A stretch of 64,000 bases of DNA from Paeniglutamicibacter cryotolerans (GCF_014190875.1 NZ_JACHVS010000001.1:1736001-1800000), one strand, 5' to 3'. Counted from the stretch's first letter, positions 27,906 to 36,289 are shown. Numbers and translations: made by a program. The notes: generated by a model from the sequence alone, not told the origin.

Positions 27906-28349
27906 TTAGTTAGTGGCATCCAAAAGTTCAGGCTGAGGGCCAAGACGGAAGTGGCGGCCGGAAATGTCTGCCGGGGTAATGCGGACCCAGGATTCCTTCG
28001 TGGTGGGGATCCATGGTGTCACGCCGGAGGCGCGGGCTGCCTCGATATCGGCTTCGAGCTGCAGCACCTCGGCTGTGCCGTGCACCACCACCGACCATGC
28101 CTCGTCGGAAAGGATGCCGTCTGCCTCGAATGCCACCTGTGGGTTCACTGTCATGGCAGCGAGCTTTTTGCCCGGGGTGGTGCGCAGGTAGAGGAAGCCG
28201 TTAGCGGCCGCGTAGTTCACTGGGAAGATATCGATGCTGCCGGCTGCCGAGGTGGCAAGTCTGCCGTGTGCCGTGTGCTCCAGAAGCTTCCAGGACTGCT
28301 CGTTGGTTAAGACGAGGACTGGCTGGTCAGTGTCGTGTTCGATCATCAT
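27906..28349 (-). CDS. Pyridoxamine 5'-phosphate oxidase-family (split-barrel flavin) protein
   Basis: A 147-residue split-barrel protein. LLEHTAHGRLATSAAGSIDIFPVNYAAANGFLYLRTTPGKKLAAMTVNPQVAFEADGI is the usual FMN/F420-binding front of small PNPOx-like proteins. Such proteins reduce or bind flavins or F420 rather than make PLP. The first two codons are both ATG. It is divergently arranged to the App1-type phosphatase gene at 28435. The substrate is unknown. Confidence 0.85.
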   Translation of the reverse strand: MMIEHDTDQPVLVLTNEQSWKLLEHTAHGRLATSAAGSIDIFPVNYAAANGFLYLRTTPGKKLAAMTVNPQVAFEADGILSDEAWSVVVHGTAEVLQLEADIEAARASGVTPWIPTTKESWVRITPADISGRHFRLGPQPELLDATN

Positions 28350-28434
28350 TTACCTATTGTTCTACATGACGTAGAGAACTGCCAATGGGAGTCGTGAATC
28401 CTTCTGTGGGGTATCCACGTGAAAGACTGGGCGC

Positions 28435-29514
28435 ATGCCAGTAGATTACACAGTGCGTCGGGCGCGGCATTTTGCTGCGCGGGTCGAAGATGCCTGGCAC
28501 GCCCATCGTGAGCGCCGCGCGCGCGAACGCGGGTGGGTCGCCACCATCCTGCCCTATAAGGGTTATGGACTGAGCTCGGAAGCGGATGGTTGGATTCGCA
28601 TCTTCTCCCGGGTGGTCATGGCACGTCCCGGTGTCTTTGAAGACGGCCAGCACAGGGCGAAGGTCATTGCCGACGGGGTGCGGGGGTGGCGCAACTTCAT
28701 CTCCCCGCCGGTCGCCGGCGGCAAGGTCCGCGTGGAAGTGGGCGGGAGCCGCTATGACGTTGCTGCGGATCGTGGAGGAGTGCTCGATGTCCGCGTCGCA
28801 GCAAGTCTTTCCCCGGGGTGGCATCGAGTGACGCTGTCCACCGAGGGGTCGGCGCCCGTGACGTCCCAGGTTTTCATGGTCGATTCACATGCCGACTTCG
28901 GCATGCTCTCCGACGTGGATGACACTGTGGTTGTCACTGCACTGCCGCGCCCGCTTCTTGCCGCCTGGAATTCCTTCGTGCTCTCCGAGCATGCCCGTGT
29001 GGCCACCCCCGGCATGGCTGTGATGATGGAACGGGTGATGCGTTCGCGTCCCGGAGCGCCAACGCTCTACCTTTCCACCGGGGCCTGGAATGTTGCCCAG
29101 ACGCTCACCCGATTCCTCTCGCGCAACCTGTATCCAGAAGGCGCTCTGCTGTTGACCGACTGGGGTCCGACGGAGGTTCGCTGGTTCCGCTCCGGCATGC
29201 AGCACAAGGCAGATCAGCTGCGGCGTTTAGCCGTCGAGTTCCCCGGCATTAAATGGTTGCTGATCGGTGATGACGGGCAACACGATCCCGTTTTGTATGC
29301 CGAGTTCGCGCGACGTTACCCCGGGCATGTGCTGGCCATCGTGATCCGGCAGCTGACCCCGTCGGAGGCGGTGCTTGCCGGTGGCCGTACCCTGGGCCTG
29401 CTGAATTCGACCCCCGGTGTTCCGTGGGTCTATGAGCCCGATGGCTCGCGTATCGCTGCCCAGCTCGAACGCCTGGGGATCATCGAAAACGAAACAACGA
29501 TAGGGGCGGACTAA
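28435..29514 (+). CDS. App1-type (DUF2183) phosphatase-domain protein
   Basis: A 359-residue protein whose C-terminal half has the App1/DUF2183 HAD-like catalytic signature: SDVDDTV (residues 159-165), ATPGMAVMMERV, YLSTGAWNVAQTLTRFLSRNLYPEGALLLTDWG, KADQLRRLAVEFPGIKWLLIGDDGQHDPVLYAEFARRYPGHV. The yeast homologue is a phosphatidate phosphatase; the role of the bacterial proteins is unclear. The N-terminal ~140 residues form a beta-rich domain. Its stop is directly followed by the ATG of the thioesterase gene (0-base gap), so the two are co-translated. Confidence 0.88.
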   Translation: MPVDYTVRRARHFAARVEDAWHAHRERRARERGWVATILPYKGYGLSSEADGWIRIFSRVVMARPGVFEDGQHRAKVIADGVRGWRNFISPPVAGGKVRVEVGGSRYDVAADRGGVLDVRVAASLSPGWHRVTLSTEGSAPVTSQVFMVDSHADFGMLSDVDDTVVVTALPRPLLAAWNSFVLSEHARVATPGMAVMMERVMRSRPGAPTLYLSTGAWNVAQTLTRFLSRNLYPEGALLLTDWGPTEVRWFRSGMQHKADQLRRLAVEFPGIKWLLIGDDGQHDPVLYAEFARRYPGHVLAIVIRQLTPSEAVLAGGRTLGLLNSTPGVPWVYEPDGSRIAAQLERLGIIENETTIGAD

Positions 29515-29982
29515 ATGGAAGGCCAACGGATCCGCGTTGCCGTACCCATGCGCTGGGGAGACATGGACGCCTATGGGCACATCAACAACGTGAACCTCGT
29601 GCGGATGATGGAAGAGGCCCGCATTGCCGGTTTCGGAGTCCCGGGCGGGACCGGTAAGCCGGGTATGGATCCGATGGTCGACCTGTTTTCCACTGTCCCC
29701 GATGGTACCCAGATCCTAGTCGTCGAGCACCGCGTGCGTTACCTCAAGCCGCTTGACTACCGCAATGTCCCGGCTCAGGTCGATGTGTGGATTGGCGCGA
29801 TGAAACCGGCCAGCTTCGACATCTGCTATGAATTCCACGACCCGGTAGACGGCGGTATCTGCGTGAAGGCGGCCACGACACTTGCCTTCTTCTCCGTTGC
29901 CGACCAGCGGCTCTTGCGGCTGAGCCCCGAGCATCGCGCCGAACTGGCCCGCTATGCCGAAGAGCCGGTGTTCCGCTCGTAG
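29515..29982 (+). CDS. Acyl-CoA thioesterase (4HBT hotdog family)
   Basis: A 155-residue single-hotdog thioesterase. The motif MRWGDMDAYGHINNVNLVRMMEEARIAGF (catalytic Asp in DMDAYGHINN) is the classic YbgC/4HBT signature, and VEHRVRYLKPLDYRNVPAQVDVWI continues the fold. It hydrolyses short- or medium-chain acyl-CoA. The ATG follows the stop codon of the App1-type gene without a gap, with AGGGGCGG as its ribosome binding site. Confidence 0.9.
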   Translation: MEGQRIRVAVPMRWGDMDAYGHINNVNLVRMMEEARIAGFGVPGGTGKPGMDPMVDLFSTVPDGTQILVVEHRVRYLKPLDYRNVPAQVDVWIGAMKPASFDICYEFHDPVDGGICVKAATTLAFFSVADQRLLRLSPEHRAELARYAEEPVFRS

Positions 29983-30407
29983 TAGGGCAGTCCAAAAGCC
30001 CCTATGACCGACGCGAAATCGGCGGCCAGCTCCGGTTCGTGATCCAATGTGCAGGAATTCAGGGTGCTGGCAGTCATGCTGAAGTACCTGTAGCCAGCGC
30101 GGATCCGTGGATTATTCAGGACGCCGAGGATGCCCGCTTCCGGATTCCAGGTGACCTTGCCGGGTAGTCCGCCAGTGACCCGGATGAGTTCGATCAATGG
30201 CAACGGGTCGTGGACCGTGTAATGGCTGGAACCCTGGGTAGTGCGAATGTTGATGGGTTCTACCGGAGTCCCGCAGGAAACGAACGCGAGCTTCCATGCT
30301 GCGGCATCGGCCCGGGCAGTGCTCAACCGTTCCGGGCTGATCCCGTGCCCGGGATCGAAGGAAACGCAGGGAGTGGCAAGGTGGGGAAGTGTGTGTCCGG
30401 TGGTCAT
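29952..30407 (-). CDS. Hypothetical protein, family not recognised
   Basis: A 151-residue protein that I cannot assign. It begins MTTGHTLPHLATPCVSFDPGHGISPERL, has the motif PINIRTTQGSSHYTVHDPLPLIELIRVTGGLPGKVTWNPEAGILGVLNNPRIRAGYRYFSMTAS and ends with ADFASVIGAFGLPYYERNTGS. It has no signal peptide or membrane segment. The ATG at 30407 has GAAAGGA upstream, a better start than 30473. The 3' end overlaps the convergent thioesterase gene by 31 bases. The strong start and good amino-acid composition suggest that it is real. Confidence 0.6.
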   Translation of the reverse strand: MTTGHTLPHLATPCVSFDPGHGISPERLSTARADAAAWKLAFVSCGTPVEPINIRTTQGSSHYTVHDPLPLIELIRVTGGLPGKVTWNPEAGILGVLNNPRIRAGYRYFSMTASTLNSCTLDHEPELAADFASVIGAFGLPYYERNTGSSA

Positions 30408-30579
30408 TGCCGGTCCTTTCGGATCGCTCTTGCGCGGCGCGTTTGCGCCGGGCCGCTTCGTCATCCGAGCCACCCGTGAGTCGTGGGGTTGGCCTGCGAT
30501 CGGGTCGGAGCCCGTTCATGATCGCTTGTCGTGAAGCAGTACCAGTCTAACTGAAATCGGAATGTGATTAGCATGGGGC

Positions 30580-31185
30580 ATGAAGCTGCTGATGATCAGG
30601 CACGGACAGACGCCCTCCAATGTCATGGGAGCGTTGGATACTGCGGCGCCGGGGGCACCGTTGGACGAGACGGGGCTGCTTCAGGCCGCCGGCCTGGTGA
30701 ATCGGCTGGAGAACGAGGAGGTCGGCTCGCTCTATGCCTCACCGCTGATCCGGGCCCGGATGACTGCCGAGCCGCTGGCAACTACTAGGAAGCTGGCGCT
30801 CAATGAGCGTGACGGGTTGCGCGAGCTGGCGGCGGGGGAGCTGGAAATGCGTAACGACAAGGAATCGCTGCTCGCTTATTACTCGGTGTTCATGCGTTGG
30901 CTCACCGGGGATCTTGCGGCCCGCCTGCCGGGTGGGGAATCAGGCAGTGCGGCTCTCCGGCGGTTCACCTCGGTGATCGAGGAATTGGAGGCCCAGGATC
31001 CGGGCGCGGCCACCGTGGTCAGTCACGGTGCCATGCTCATGGTCTGGACCCGGGCCATGGCGAGCAACGTCTCGCTGGATTTCATCCGGACCGCGCCCCT
31101 GTCCAACGCCGGGGTGCTTGCGCTGGAGGGTTCGATGTCCAAGGGCTGGGTCGTGAGCAGCTGGGACGGAACCAAGCTGGACTGA
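30580..31185 (+). CDS. Histidine phosphatase-family protein (phosphoglycerate mutase-like)
   Basis: A 201-residue branch-1 histidine phosphatase. The phospho-acceptor motif LLMIRHGQTPSN is at residues 3-14, the second arginine in SLYASPLIRARMTAEPL, the glutamate near the RELAAGELEM loop, and the second catalytic histidine in TVVSHGAMLMVWTR. It hydrolyses small phosphorylated metabolites; the substrate cannot be told. It is probably monocistronic. Confidence 0.88.
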   Translation: MKLLMIRHGQTPSNVMGALDTAAPGAPLDETGLLQAAGLVNRLENEEVGSLYASPLIRARMTAEPLATTRKLALNERDGLRELAAGELEMRNDKESLLAYYSVFMRWLTGDLAARLPGGESGSAALRRFTSVIEELEAQDPGAATVVSHGAMLMVWTRAMASNVSLDFIRTAPLSNAGVLALEGSMSKGWVVSSWDGTKLD

Positions 31186-31301
31186 CATCCCCAACGGTTG
31201 TGTGCTTCACGGGTTTGCATCGACTGCTTGCATCGGCTTGGATTAAGGCATCGCCATGTGGCCTAATGCAGTGTGGCACCCGAGTGAAAGAGCGTGCATT
31301 C

Positions 31302-32141
31302 GTGAGTGTTGGAACAACGGCCAAGGCCGTGCGTCCGCAGGTGGTCCTCGAGGTCTTGGCCCGGGAACAACTCAGCGAGCACATGGTGCGGTTGACCTTC
31401 GGTGGTCCGGGATTCGCTGACCTCCGGGACAAGCCAGCGACTGACCGCTACGTCAAGATCCTTTTCGCGAAGCCCGAGCTCGGGCTCGTTCCGCCCTTTG
31501 ACCTTGATGCGCTTCGCGAGCAGCTGGCTCCGGAGGACTTCCCAGTGCGCCGTACCTATACGTTGCGCCACGTCGATCCGGAGGCTGGAACGCTGCAGAT
31601 CGACTTCGTGGTGCACGGGGATCAGGGAATAGCGGGTCCGTGGGCTCAGAATGCCGAGCTGGGCGACCTGCTCTGTTTCTCCGGTCCCGGGGGGATGTAC
31701 ACGCCGGACCCGTCCTACGACTGGCACCTGCTCGCGGGCGATGACACTGCCATTCCCGCCATCGCCGAGGCGATCGAGGCAATGGCACCCGAGACGATCG
31801 GTCGCGTCTATATTGAAGTTTCGGGGCCCGGCGACGAGATCGAGCTGGGCGCCCCCGCCGGGGTATCTGTGCAGTGGATCCACCGAGGTGGGCCGTTTAC
31901 CCCGGATTGCACGATGCTCGCTGACGAAATCCGCTCCGGGGATTGGCTGGAAGGAAACGTCAAGGTCTTCGTCCATGGGGAACGCGAGGTCATGAAGTCG
32001 CTGCGCGGCTACTTCACCGAGGACCGCCAAGTGGATCGTCGGGAACTATCGCTCTCCGCCTACTGGGCCTTCGGCCGGGCCGAGGAGACGTTCCAGGCCG
32101 AAAAGAAGACGGACATCGGGAAGATCTTCCCCGAGGCCTGA
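31302..32141 (+). CDS. Siderophore-interacting protein (FAD/NAD(P)-dependent ferric-siderophore reductase)
   Basis: A 279-residue protein of the SIP/ViuB family. The FAD-binding beta-barrel has the signature FPVRRTYTLRHVDPEAGTLQIDFVVHGDQGIAGPWAQNAELGDLLCFSGPGG, followed by the SIP NAD(P)-binding domain (WHLLAGDDTAIPAIAEAIEAM, GEREVMKSLRGYFTEDRQVDRRELSLSAYWAFGRAEETF). It reduces Fe(III)-siderophores in the cytoplasm to release iron. I chose the GTG at 31302; the ATG at 31266 is the alternative. No clear iron-box palindrome is visible upstream. Confidence 0.88.
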   Translation: MSVGTTAKAVRPQVVLEVLAREQLSEHMVRLTFGGPGFADLRDKPATDRYVKILFAKPELGLVPPFDLDALREQLAPEDFPVRRTYTLRHVDPEAGTLQIDFVVHGDQGIAGPWAQNAELGDLLCFSGPGGMYTPDPSYDWHLLAGDDTAIPAIAEAIEAMAPETIGRVYIEVSGPGDEIELGAPAGVSVQWIHRGGPFTPDCTMLADEIRSGDWLEGNVKVFVHGEREVMKSLRGYFTEDRQVDRRELSLSAYWAFGRAEETFQAEKKTDIGKIFPEA

Positions 32142-32167
32142 GCCTTGATACTTCTGGCATGACATGC

Positions 32168-32220
32168 GGAAAGTCGGCACTTTCGAATGGATACCATCCG
32201 TTCGAAAGGGCCGGCTTTCC
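32168..32220. terminator. Bidirectional terminator hairpin
   Basis: A long stem-loop with arms beginning GGAAAGTCGGC and ending GCCGGCTTTCC, and an inner stem GGAT-ACC-ATCC. It has a few mismatches. It sits between the ends of the plus-strand SIP gene and the minus-strand relic and probably stops both. Confidence 0.65.
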
Positions 32221-32233
32221 TGGTTCCGGAATA

Positions 32234-32660
32234 CTACTGGCTGATGACGGTGATCGTCAGCGTCGAGGCGTACTGCCCGGGGGAGGTGCCCGTTGGGATG
32301 AGTAGGCTCAGCCCGGCCCTGACGGTGGCGCTGCCCTCGGCGTTCATGTGTGCCAAGGTCCGGGATTCGGACGGCTTCCACCGCGGGGCCCGTAGTGAGG
32401 GTGATGCCGGAGGAAATGACGGCATGCGGACTCCAGCCCAGGGCACCGCCGGCAAAGCTGCCGGTGCCTGAGCTGGAAGCCGAAGCCCTGCCATTGATGG
32501 TCCAACCGCCGGAAAGTGGGCGGGTGTCGGCAACGGTGATGGACGGAAGTGCGCCCTTGGCGGTGCACCTGGCCGGTGTGCTGGTGGCGGTTCCAGTGGC
32601 GTTCTGGCACTTGTTACCCCAAGTGGCTGGAACCTCGCCCTCGGTGACGGACTTAAGGAT
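32234..32660 (-). pseudogene. Relic of a secreted/cell-surface protein, 3' part with a frameshift
   Basis: Two overlapping minus-strand frames together give the end of an actinobacterial surface protein. One frame holds SITVADTRPLSGGWTINGRAS and SFAGGALGWSPHAVISSGITLTTGPAVEA. At about 32375 the match moves to the other frame, ending ESRTLAHMNAEGSATVRAGLSLLIPTGTSPGQYASTLTITVISQ. This pattern (STxGWTxxG core and LxIPxxTxxGxYxxTLTxTxIS tail) is typical of WxL-like secreted proteins. The 5' part, including the signal peptide, is gone, and the frame runs in from the end of alkA without a stop. It is a broken gene remnant. Confidence 0.6.
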
Positions 32661-32804
32661 TGAGGCGTTTCCGGCTTCCGACTCGTAGAAGTCGTCTGAT
32701 TCCGTCCATGCCCGACTGGAGTCGGAGTTCCCTGCTGTTCCGGCGGAGAATAAATTGGGCCTGGGGGTCCCGGCGGGCATTTTCGCTACCTGTGGGCGGC
32801 AGTG

Positions 32805-33657
32805 TCCGCCGGCGTCTAGCGCCACCGACAGGTGTGCCAACGCATAGGCGCGGTAGGGGCACCATGCCAGAGCGCGATCCCGCGCTGCCCTTTCGGTGAT
32901 CCCACCCAGTGCCCCGCGCAGCACTAGGTCTCCGGCGGCGAGTCCGTTCTTGTCGCCCATGGCCCGTGTCTGCAAGTAGTCGGCTGTCCATGGTCCCACC
33001 CCGGGCAGCGTAAGCAGCTCGGATCGGGTCAAGGGGCATTTCGGCCCGGTCCCCGGACGCCGGGAGGCGAAGACGGTGGCCACCGCGTGGAGTGTGCGGG
33101 CCCTGGAACCGGTCAGCCCCACTATCTCTCGAATTTCCCCGGGGGAGGCTTCGGTCAGCCGTTGCGCCGTGGGGTAGAGGAACCGACCCCCCGGGCCCCT
33201 GCTCGCCGAAGGCCTGCAAAAGGCGGGAGCCGAAGGTGCGTGCCGCCGCCAGCGACACATGCTGACCCAACACCGTGGCGCAGGCAGCCTCGAAGCCGTC
33301 AAGGTAGCCGGTCAGGCGACGCCAGGGGTGGCTCGAAATCAACGGCGCCAGCACCGCATCGGCTCCAAGCAGGGCTTGGATAGGAGTCAGGTCGGTGGCC
33401 AGGTCGAGCCAGTCGGTGATCCTGGCGCCCAGTTCGCTTCTGTCGGCTGCATTGGAACTCGGGCAATCCACGAGCACCTCGTTGGGGGTGAATCCGAGAG
33501 TGACTAGGTGATGGCCCGAAGCCAGGGCAATGGGACTGGTATGCGTGCCCAGCGACGGGTCCTGGATGTCCATGCCGGGCAGGGCATGGACGGCAAGCAC
33601 GGAGAGGATGTGCCCGGGATCCAGATGGCCGTTGACTTTGAGCGCGAACCGACTCAT
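32805..33657 (-). pseudogene. alkA: DNA-3-methyladenine glycosylase II (AlkA-like), frameshifted
   Basis: The N-terminal 155 residues (MSRFALKVNGHLDPGHILSVLAVHALPGMD...FEAACATVLGQHVSLAAARTFGSRLLQAFGEQ) are in the frame starting at 33657. The rest (RFLYPTAQRLTEASPGEIREIVGLTGSRARTLHAVATVF...LTLPGVGPWTADYLQTRAMGDKN) is in the next frame. The change is at a run of six C (33187-33192): removing one base restores an uninterrupted HhH-GPD enzyme with the helix-hairpin-helix LPGVGPWTA and the catalytic aspartate in the following segment. As written the frame ends with no proper stop and enters the secreted-protein relic. It is either a real pseudogene or a homopolymer sequencing error; the missing stop favours decay. 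Its start overlaps tag by 4 bases. Confidence 0.75.
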
Positions 33658-34259
33658 GCCGGCCAGACACCCGAGGTTCCGCGGCGGTGGCTACCCAGCA
33701 GGTGGGTGTCGATGATCCCGATGGCCTCCATGAGGGCGAACATGGTCGTGGGCCCAACAAAGCTGAAACCGCGTTTTTTCAGTGCCTTGGACAGGGCAAG
33801 TGATTCGGGTGAGGTGGTGGGGACCTCGTCCATGGTGCGCGGGCGTGGGGTATCCCCGGGTTGGAAGCCCCAGACGAAGTCGACGAGCCCGCCATCGCCG
33901 CGTAGCTCGAGGGTGGCCCTCGCGTTGGCGATGGTGGCCCTGATCTTGGCTCGGTTCCTGATGATTCCAGCATCCATCAGTAAAGCCTCGATATCGGATT
34001 CGGTGAAGTCGGCGACGGTTTCCGGGTCGAAGTGCTCGAACGCGGCCCTGAAGTTCTCACGCTTTCGCAGGATGGTGGCCCAGGAGAGTCCCGACTGGAA
34101 TGCCTCGAGGCTGATCCGTTCGAACAGGCCGCGCTCGTCGCGTACCGGCATGCCCCACTCGGTGTCGTAGTATTCGCGTAGCTGCGGATCGACGCTGGCC
34201 CAGATCGGGCGTGCGAGTCCGTCGTCGCAGGTCACTGTGCCCTCGGGTGGTTCGTTCAT
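33654..34259 (-). CDS. tag: DNA-3-methyladenine glycosylase I
   Basis: A 201-residue Tag-type glycosylase that excises 3-methyladenine from DNA. Family motifs: YYDTEWGMPVRDERGLFERISLEAFQSGLSWATILRKRENFRAAFEHFDPETVADF, ALLMDAGIIRNRAKIRATIANAR, and FSFVGPTTMFALMEAIGIIDTHLLGS. The ATG at 34259 has no obvious upstream ribosome site but overlaps the alkB stop by 4 bases, giving coupled translation. The zinc ligands known from E. coli Tag are only partly present here (see findings). Second gene of the alkB-tag-alkA operon. Confidence 0.93.
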   Translation of the reverse strand: MNEPPEGTVTCDDGLARPIWASVDPQLREYYDTEWGMPVRDERGLFERISLEAFQSGLSWATILRKRENFRAAFEHFDPETVADFTESDIEALLMDAGIIRNRAKIRATIANARATLELRGDGGLVDFVWGFQPGDTPRPRTMDEVPTTSPESLALSKALKKRGFSFVGPTTMFALMEAIGIIDTHLLGSHRRGTSGVWPA

Positions 34260-34936
34260 GGATTTGATTCTGCCATTCCGGTGACGCGCAGGGTGATATT
34301 GATGCGGCCGCATTCCAGTCCACAATCGGCCGGGGCGGTGCCCGGAAGGATTCGGGTAACACCGTGGTAGGCCAGCCGCGACGGGCCGCCGAAGACGAAC
34401 AGGTCCCCGGAGCGCAGTTCCAGGTCGGTGTGTGGGCGGTTGCGGTTCTCCGAGTTGCCGAAGCGGAACAGCCCGGTGTCGCCGAGGGAGAGCGAAACCA
34501 CCGGTTCGAGGGAGAGCTCATCGCGGTCCTGATGCATGCCCATTTTCGCTTCCTCGTCGTAGTAGTTGGCCAGCGCCGCGTCGGGCGCGTATTCGGCTGC
34601 GGGATCCCGATCCGGGTAGGCGTCGGCTACGGCACGGCGGCCCAGCTCGGCTAGCCAGTCGGGGAATTCCAGGACTCGGTTTCCGTTCACATCGAGGGCC
34701 TCGCGGGAGTATGCGTAGGGGCGCCAGTGCCAGCCGAGGCAGACGGTGCGAACACTCATCGGGTGCCCTCCGATGATGGCGGCGCGGGCGGGGACCGGTC
34801 CGGCGGCCCAGATCCGGAATTGCTCGGTGAGCCAGGACTGTTGGCGGGTATCGAGCCATCCGGGGAGGTGTACGGCGCCCGGAGCGATGGTGCGCCGGTG
34901 CCTGGGCAATAGGTCGTCGCCGAAAAGCGCGTCCAT
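34256..34936 (-). CDS. alkB: AlkB-family alpha-ketoglutarate-dependent dioxygenase
   Basis: A 226-residue Fe(II)/2-oxoglutarate dioxygenase of the AlkB DNA-repair family. It has the iron triad HxD...H in GMHQDRDE (His, Asp) and AYHGVTR (His) and the 2OG-binding arginine in RINITLRV, with FRFGNSENR and SGDLFVFGGPSR in between. It reverses 1-methyladenine and 3-methylcytosine damage by oxidative demethylation. First gene of an alkylation-repair operon, with a promoter in the 68 bases shared with the ArsR gene. Confidence 0.93.
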   Translation of the reverse strand: MDALFGDDLLPRHRRTIAPGAVHLPGWLDTRQQSWLTEQFRIWAAGPVPARAAIIGGHPMSVRTVCLGWHWRPYAYSREALDVNGNRVLEFPDWLAELGRRAVADAYPDRDPAAEYAPDAALANYYDEEAKMGMHQDRDELSLEPVVSLSLGDTGLFRFGNSENRNRPHTDLELRSGDLFVFGGPSRLAYHGVTRILPGTAPADCGLECGRINITLRVTGMAESNP

Positions 34937-34973
34937 GGGATCCTCCCTCGTGCCGTGGTGTCAGATCCATTGT

Positions 34974-35015
34974 ATATAACTGAAACCAGCGATATCATCG
35001 TTATATGACGATGAT
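34974..35015. promoter_or_regulatory. Inverted repeats at the alkB/ArsR divergent promoter
   Basis: Two nested repeats: ATATAAC (34974-34980) with GTTATAT (35000-35006), and the perfect 8-bp pair ATCATCGT (34994-35001) / ACGATGAT (35008-35015). The second covers the ArsR start codon at 35005. AT-rich repeats like these are common ArsR/SmtB operators, so self-repression is likely. Confidence 0.5.
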
Positions 35016-35370
35016 AGAGAGTCGGAATCCGGCAGCACCCGGAGCAACGGCGGCAGCGCTCTTCCACGGACTCGCCGATCCGACCAGGTTGCTGATCCTC
35101 GAACACCTGCGCACCGGTGAGCATAAGGTCAAGGAGCTGACCGATCACCTGGGCCTGGCCCAGAGCACAGTCAGCGCGCACCTTTCCTGCCTGCGTGAAT
35201 GCGGTTTGGTTTCCTCGCGCCCGGCCGGTCGGGCCTCGTTGTATTTCCTGGCCGATGCCGAGGGGCTCTCGGCGGTGCTCTTGGCCGCCGCTGTGTTGAC
35301 TGGTACCGATGGAACGGATGCAGGTTCCCATGGTTGGAGCGAACGACACGGTTCGGACGGAGAGCGCTGA
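35005..35370 (+). CDS. ArsR/SmtB-family metal-responsive regulator
   Basis: A 121-residue winged-helix repressor: LFHGLADPTRLLILEHLRTGEHKVKELTDHLGLAQSTVSAHLSCLRECGLVSSRPAGRASLYFL. The recognition helix is followed by a CLREC pair of cysteines, and the C-terminal tail is rich in His/Asp (GSHGWSERHGSDGER), both possible metal sites. An alternative start is the ATG at 35011. It overlaps the CDF transporter start by 1 base (TGATG) and so controls that exporter. Confidence 0.9.
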   Translation: MTMIESRNPAAPGATAAALFHGLADPTRLLILEHLRTGEHKVKELTDHLGLAQSTVSAHLSCLRECGLVSSRPAGRASLYFLADAEGLSAVLLAAAVLTGTDGTDAGSHGWSERHGSDGER

Positions 35371-36284
35371 TGGGACACGACCACGACCACGGGGCAGCAA
35401 CAGCCAACCGCAGGAAGCTGGCTTGGGCCTTCGCCATCACGGCGATCATCCTCGTTGCGGAGATCATCGGGGCGATCCTCACCAACTCGCTGGCACTGCT
35501 GGTCGATGCCGCCCACATGCTCACCGACACCACCGGGCTCCTGCTGGCCCTGACCGCAGCAACACTGGTCATGCGCCGCCCCACACCCAAGCGTACCTGG
35601 GGATTCAGGCGGGCCGAGGTCCTCTCCGCAACGCTGCAGTCGGCCCTGCTGCTAGGCGTCGGGGTTTACGCGTTCATCGACGGTACCCGCCGCCTTTTCT
35701 CCCCGGCCGAGGTCTCTTCCGGAGGGCTGCTGGTCTTCGGCGTCATCGGGCTGGTGGGCAACCTCGCATCGATGCTGATTCTTGCCTCGGGGCGGAACGA
35801 AAACTTGAACATGCGCGCCGCTTTCCTCGAAGTGCTCAACGACGCGCTCGGTTCGGTGGCCGTGATCATTTCGGCAATCGTCATTTCACTGACCGGATGG
35901 ATGCAGGCCGACTCCATCGCCGCCATGTTGATCGCCGCGCTGATCATTCCCCGCGCCTTGAAGTTGTTGGGGGAGACGGGCCATATCCTGCTTGAGTCCA
36001 CTCCGCGCGGTCTGGACCTGGACGATGTGCGCACGCACCTGTTGGCGCACCCGATGGTGCTCTCCGTCCATGACCTGCATGCCAGCCAGATCGCCTCGAA
36101 CCTCCCGGTGCTTTCGGCGCATGTGGTGGTCGACGACTCGGCGTTCCATGACGGCCGGGCAGCACGGATGCTCGATGAGCTCCAAGCCTGTGTGGCGGGA
36201 CACTTCGAGGTCAGTATCGAACATTCGACCTTCCAGATCGAGGGCCAAAGCCACTCGAACCACGAACACCAGCTGCACGACTGA
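35370..36284 (+). CDS. Cation diffusion facilitator (CzcD-like) metal efflux transporter
   Basis: A 304-residue six-helix CDF exporter. The first metal site on TM2 is VDAAHMLTD (HxxxD). The matching site on TM5 reads FLEVLNDALGSVAVI, where family members usually have HVxxD, so the histidine is replaced by glutamate. Histidine-rich termini (MGHDHDHG and HSNHEHQLHD) and a cytoplasmic CTD with LDLDDVRTHLLAHPMVLSVHDLHASQI are present. It probably exports Zn, Co or Cd. The start at 35370 overlaps the ArsR stop codon. Confidence 0.92.
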   Translation: MGHDHDHGAATANRRKLAWAFAITAIILVAEIIGAILTNSLALLVDAAHMLTDTTGLLLALTAATLVMRRPTPKRTWGFRRAEVLSATLQSALLLGVGVYAFIDGTRRLFSPAEVSSGGLLVFGVIGLVGNLASMLILASGRNENLNMRAAFLEVLNDALGSVAVIISAIVISLTGWMQADSIAAMLIAALIIPRALKLLGETGHILLESTPRGLDLDDVRTHLLAHPMVLSVHDLHASQIASNLPVLSAHVVVDDSAFHDGRAARMLDELQACVAGHFEVSIEHSTFQIEGQSHSNHEHQLHD

Positions 36285-36289
36285 GGCGC

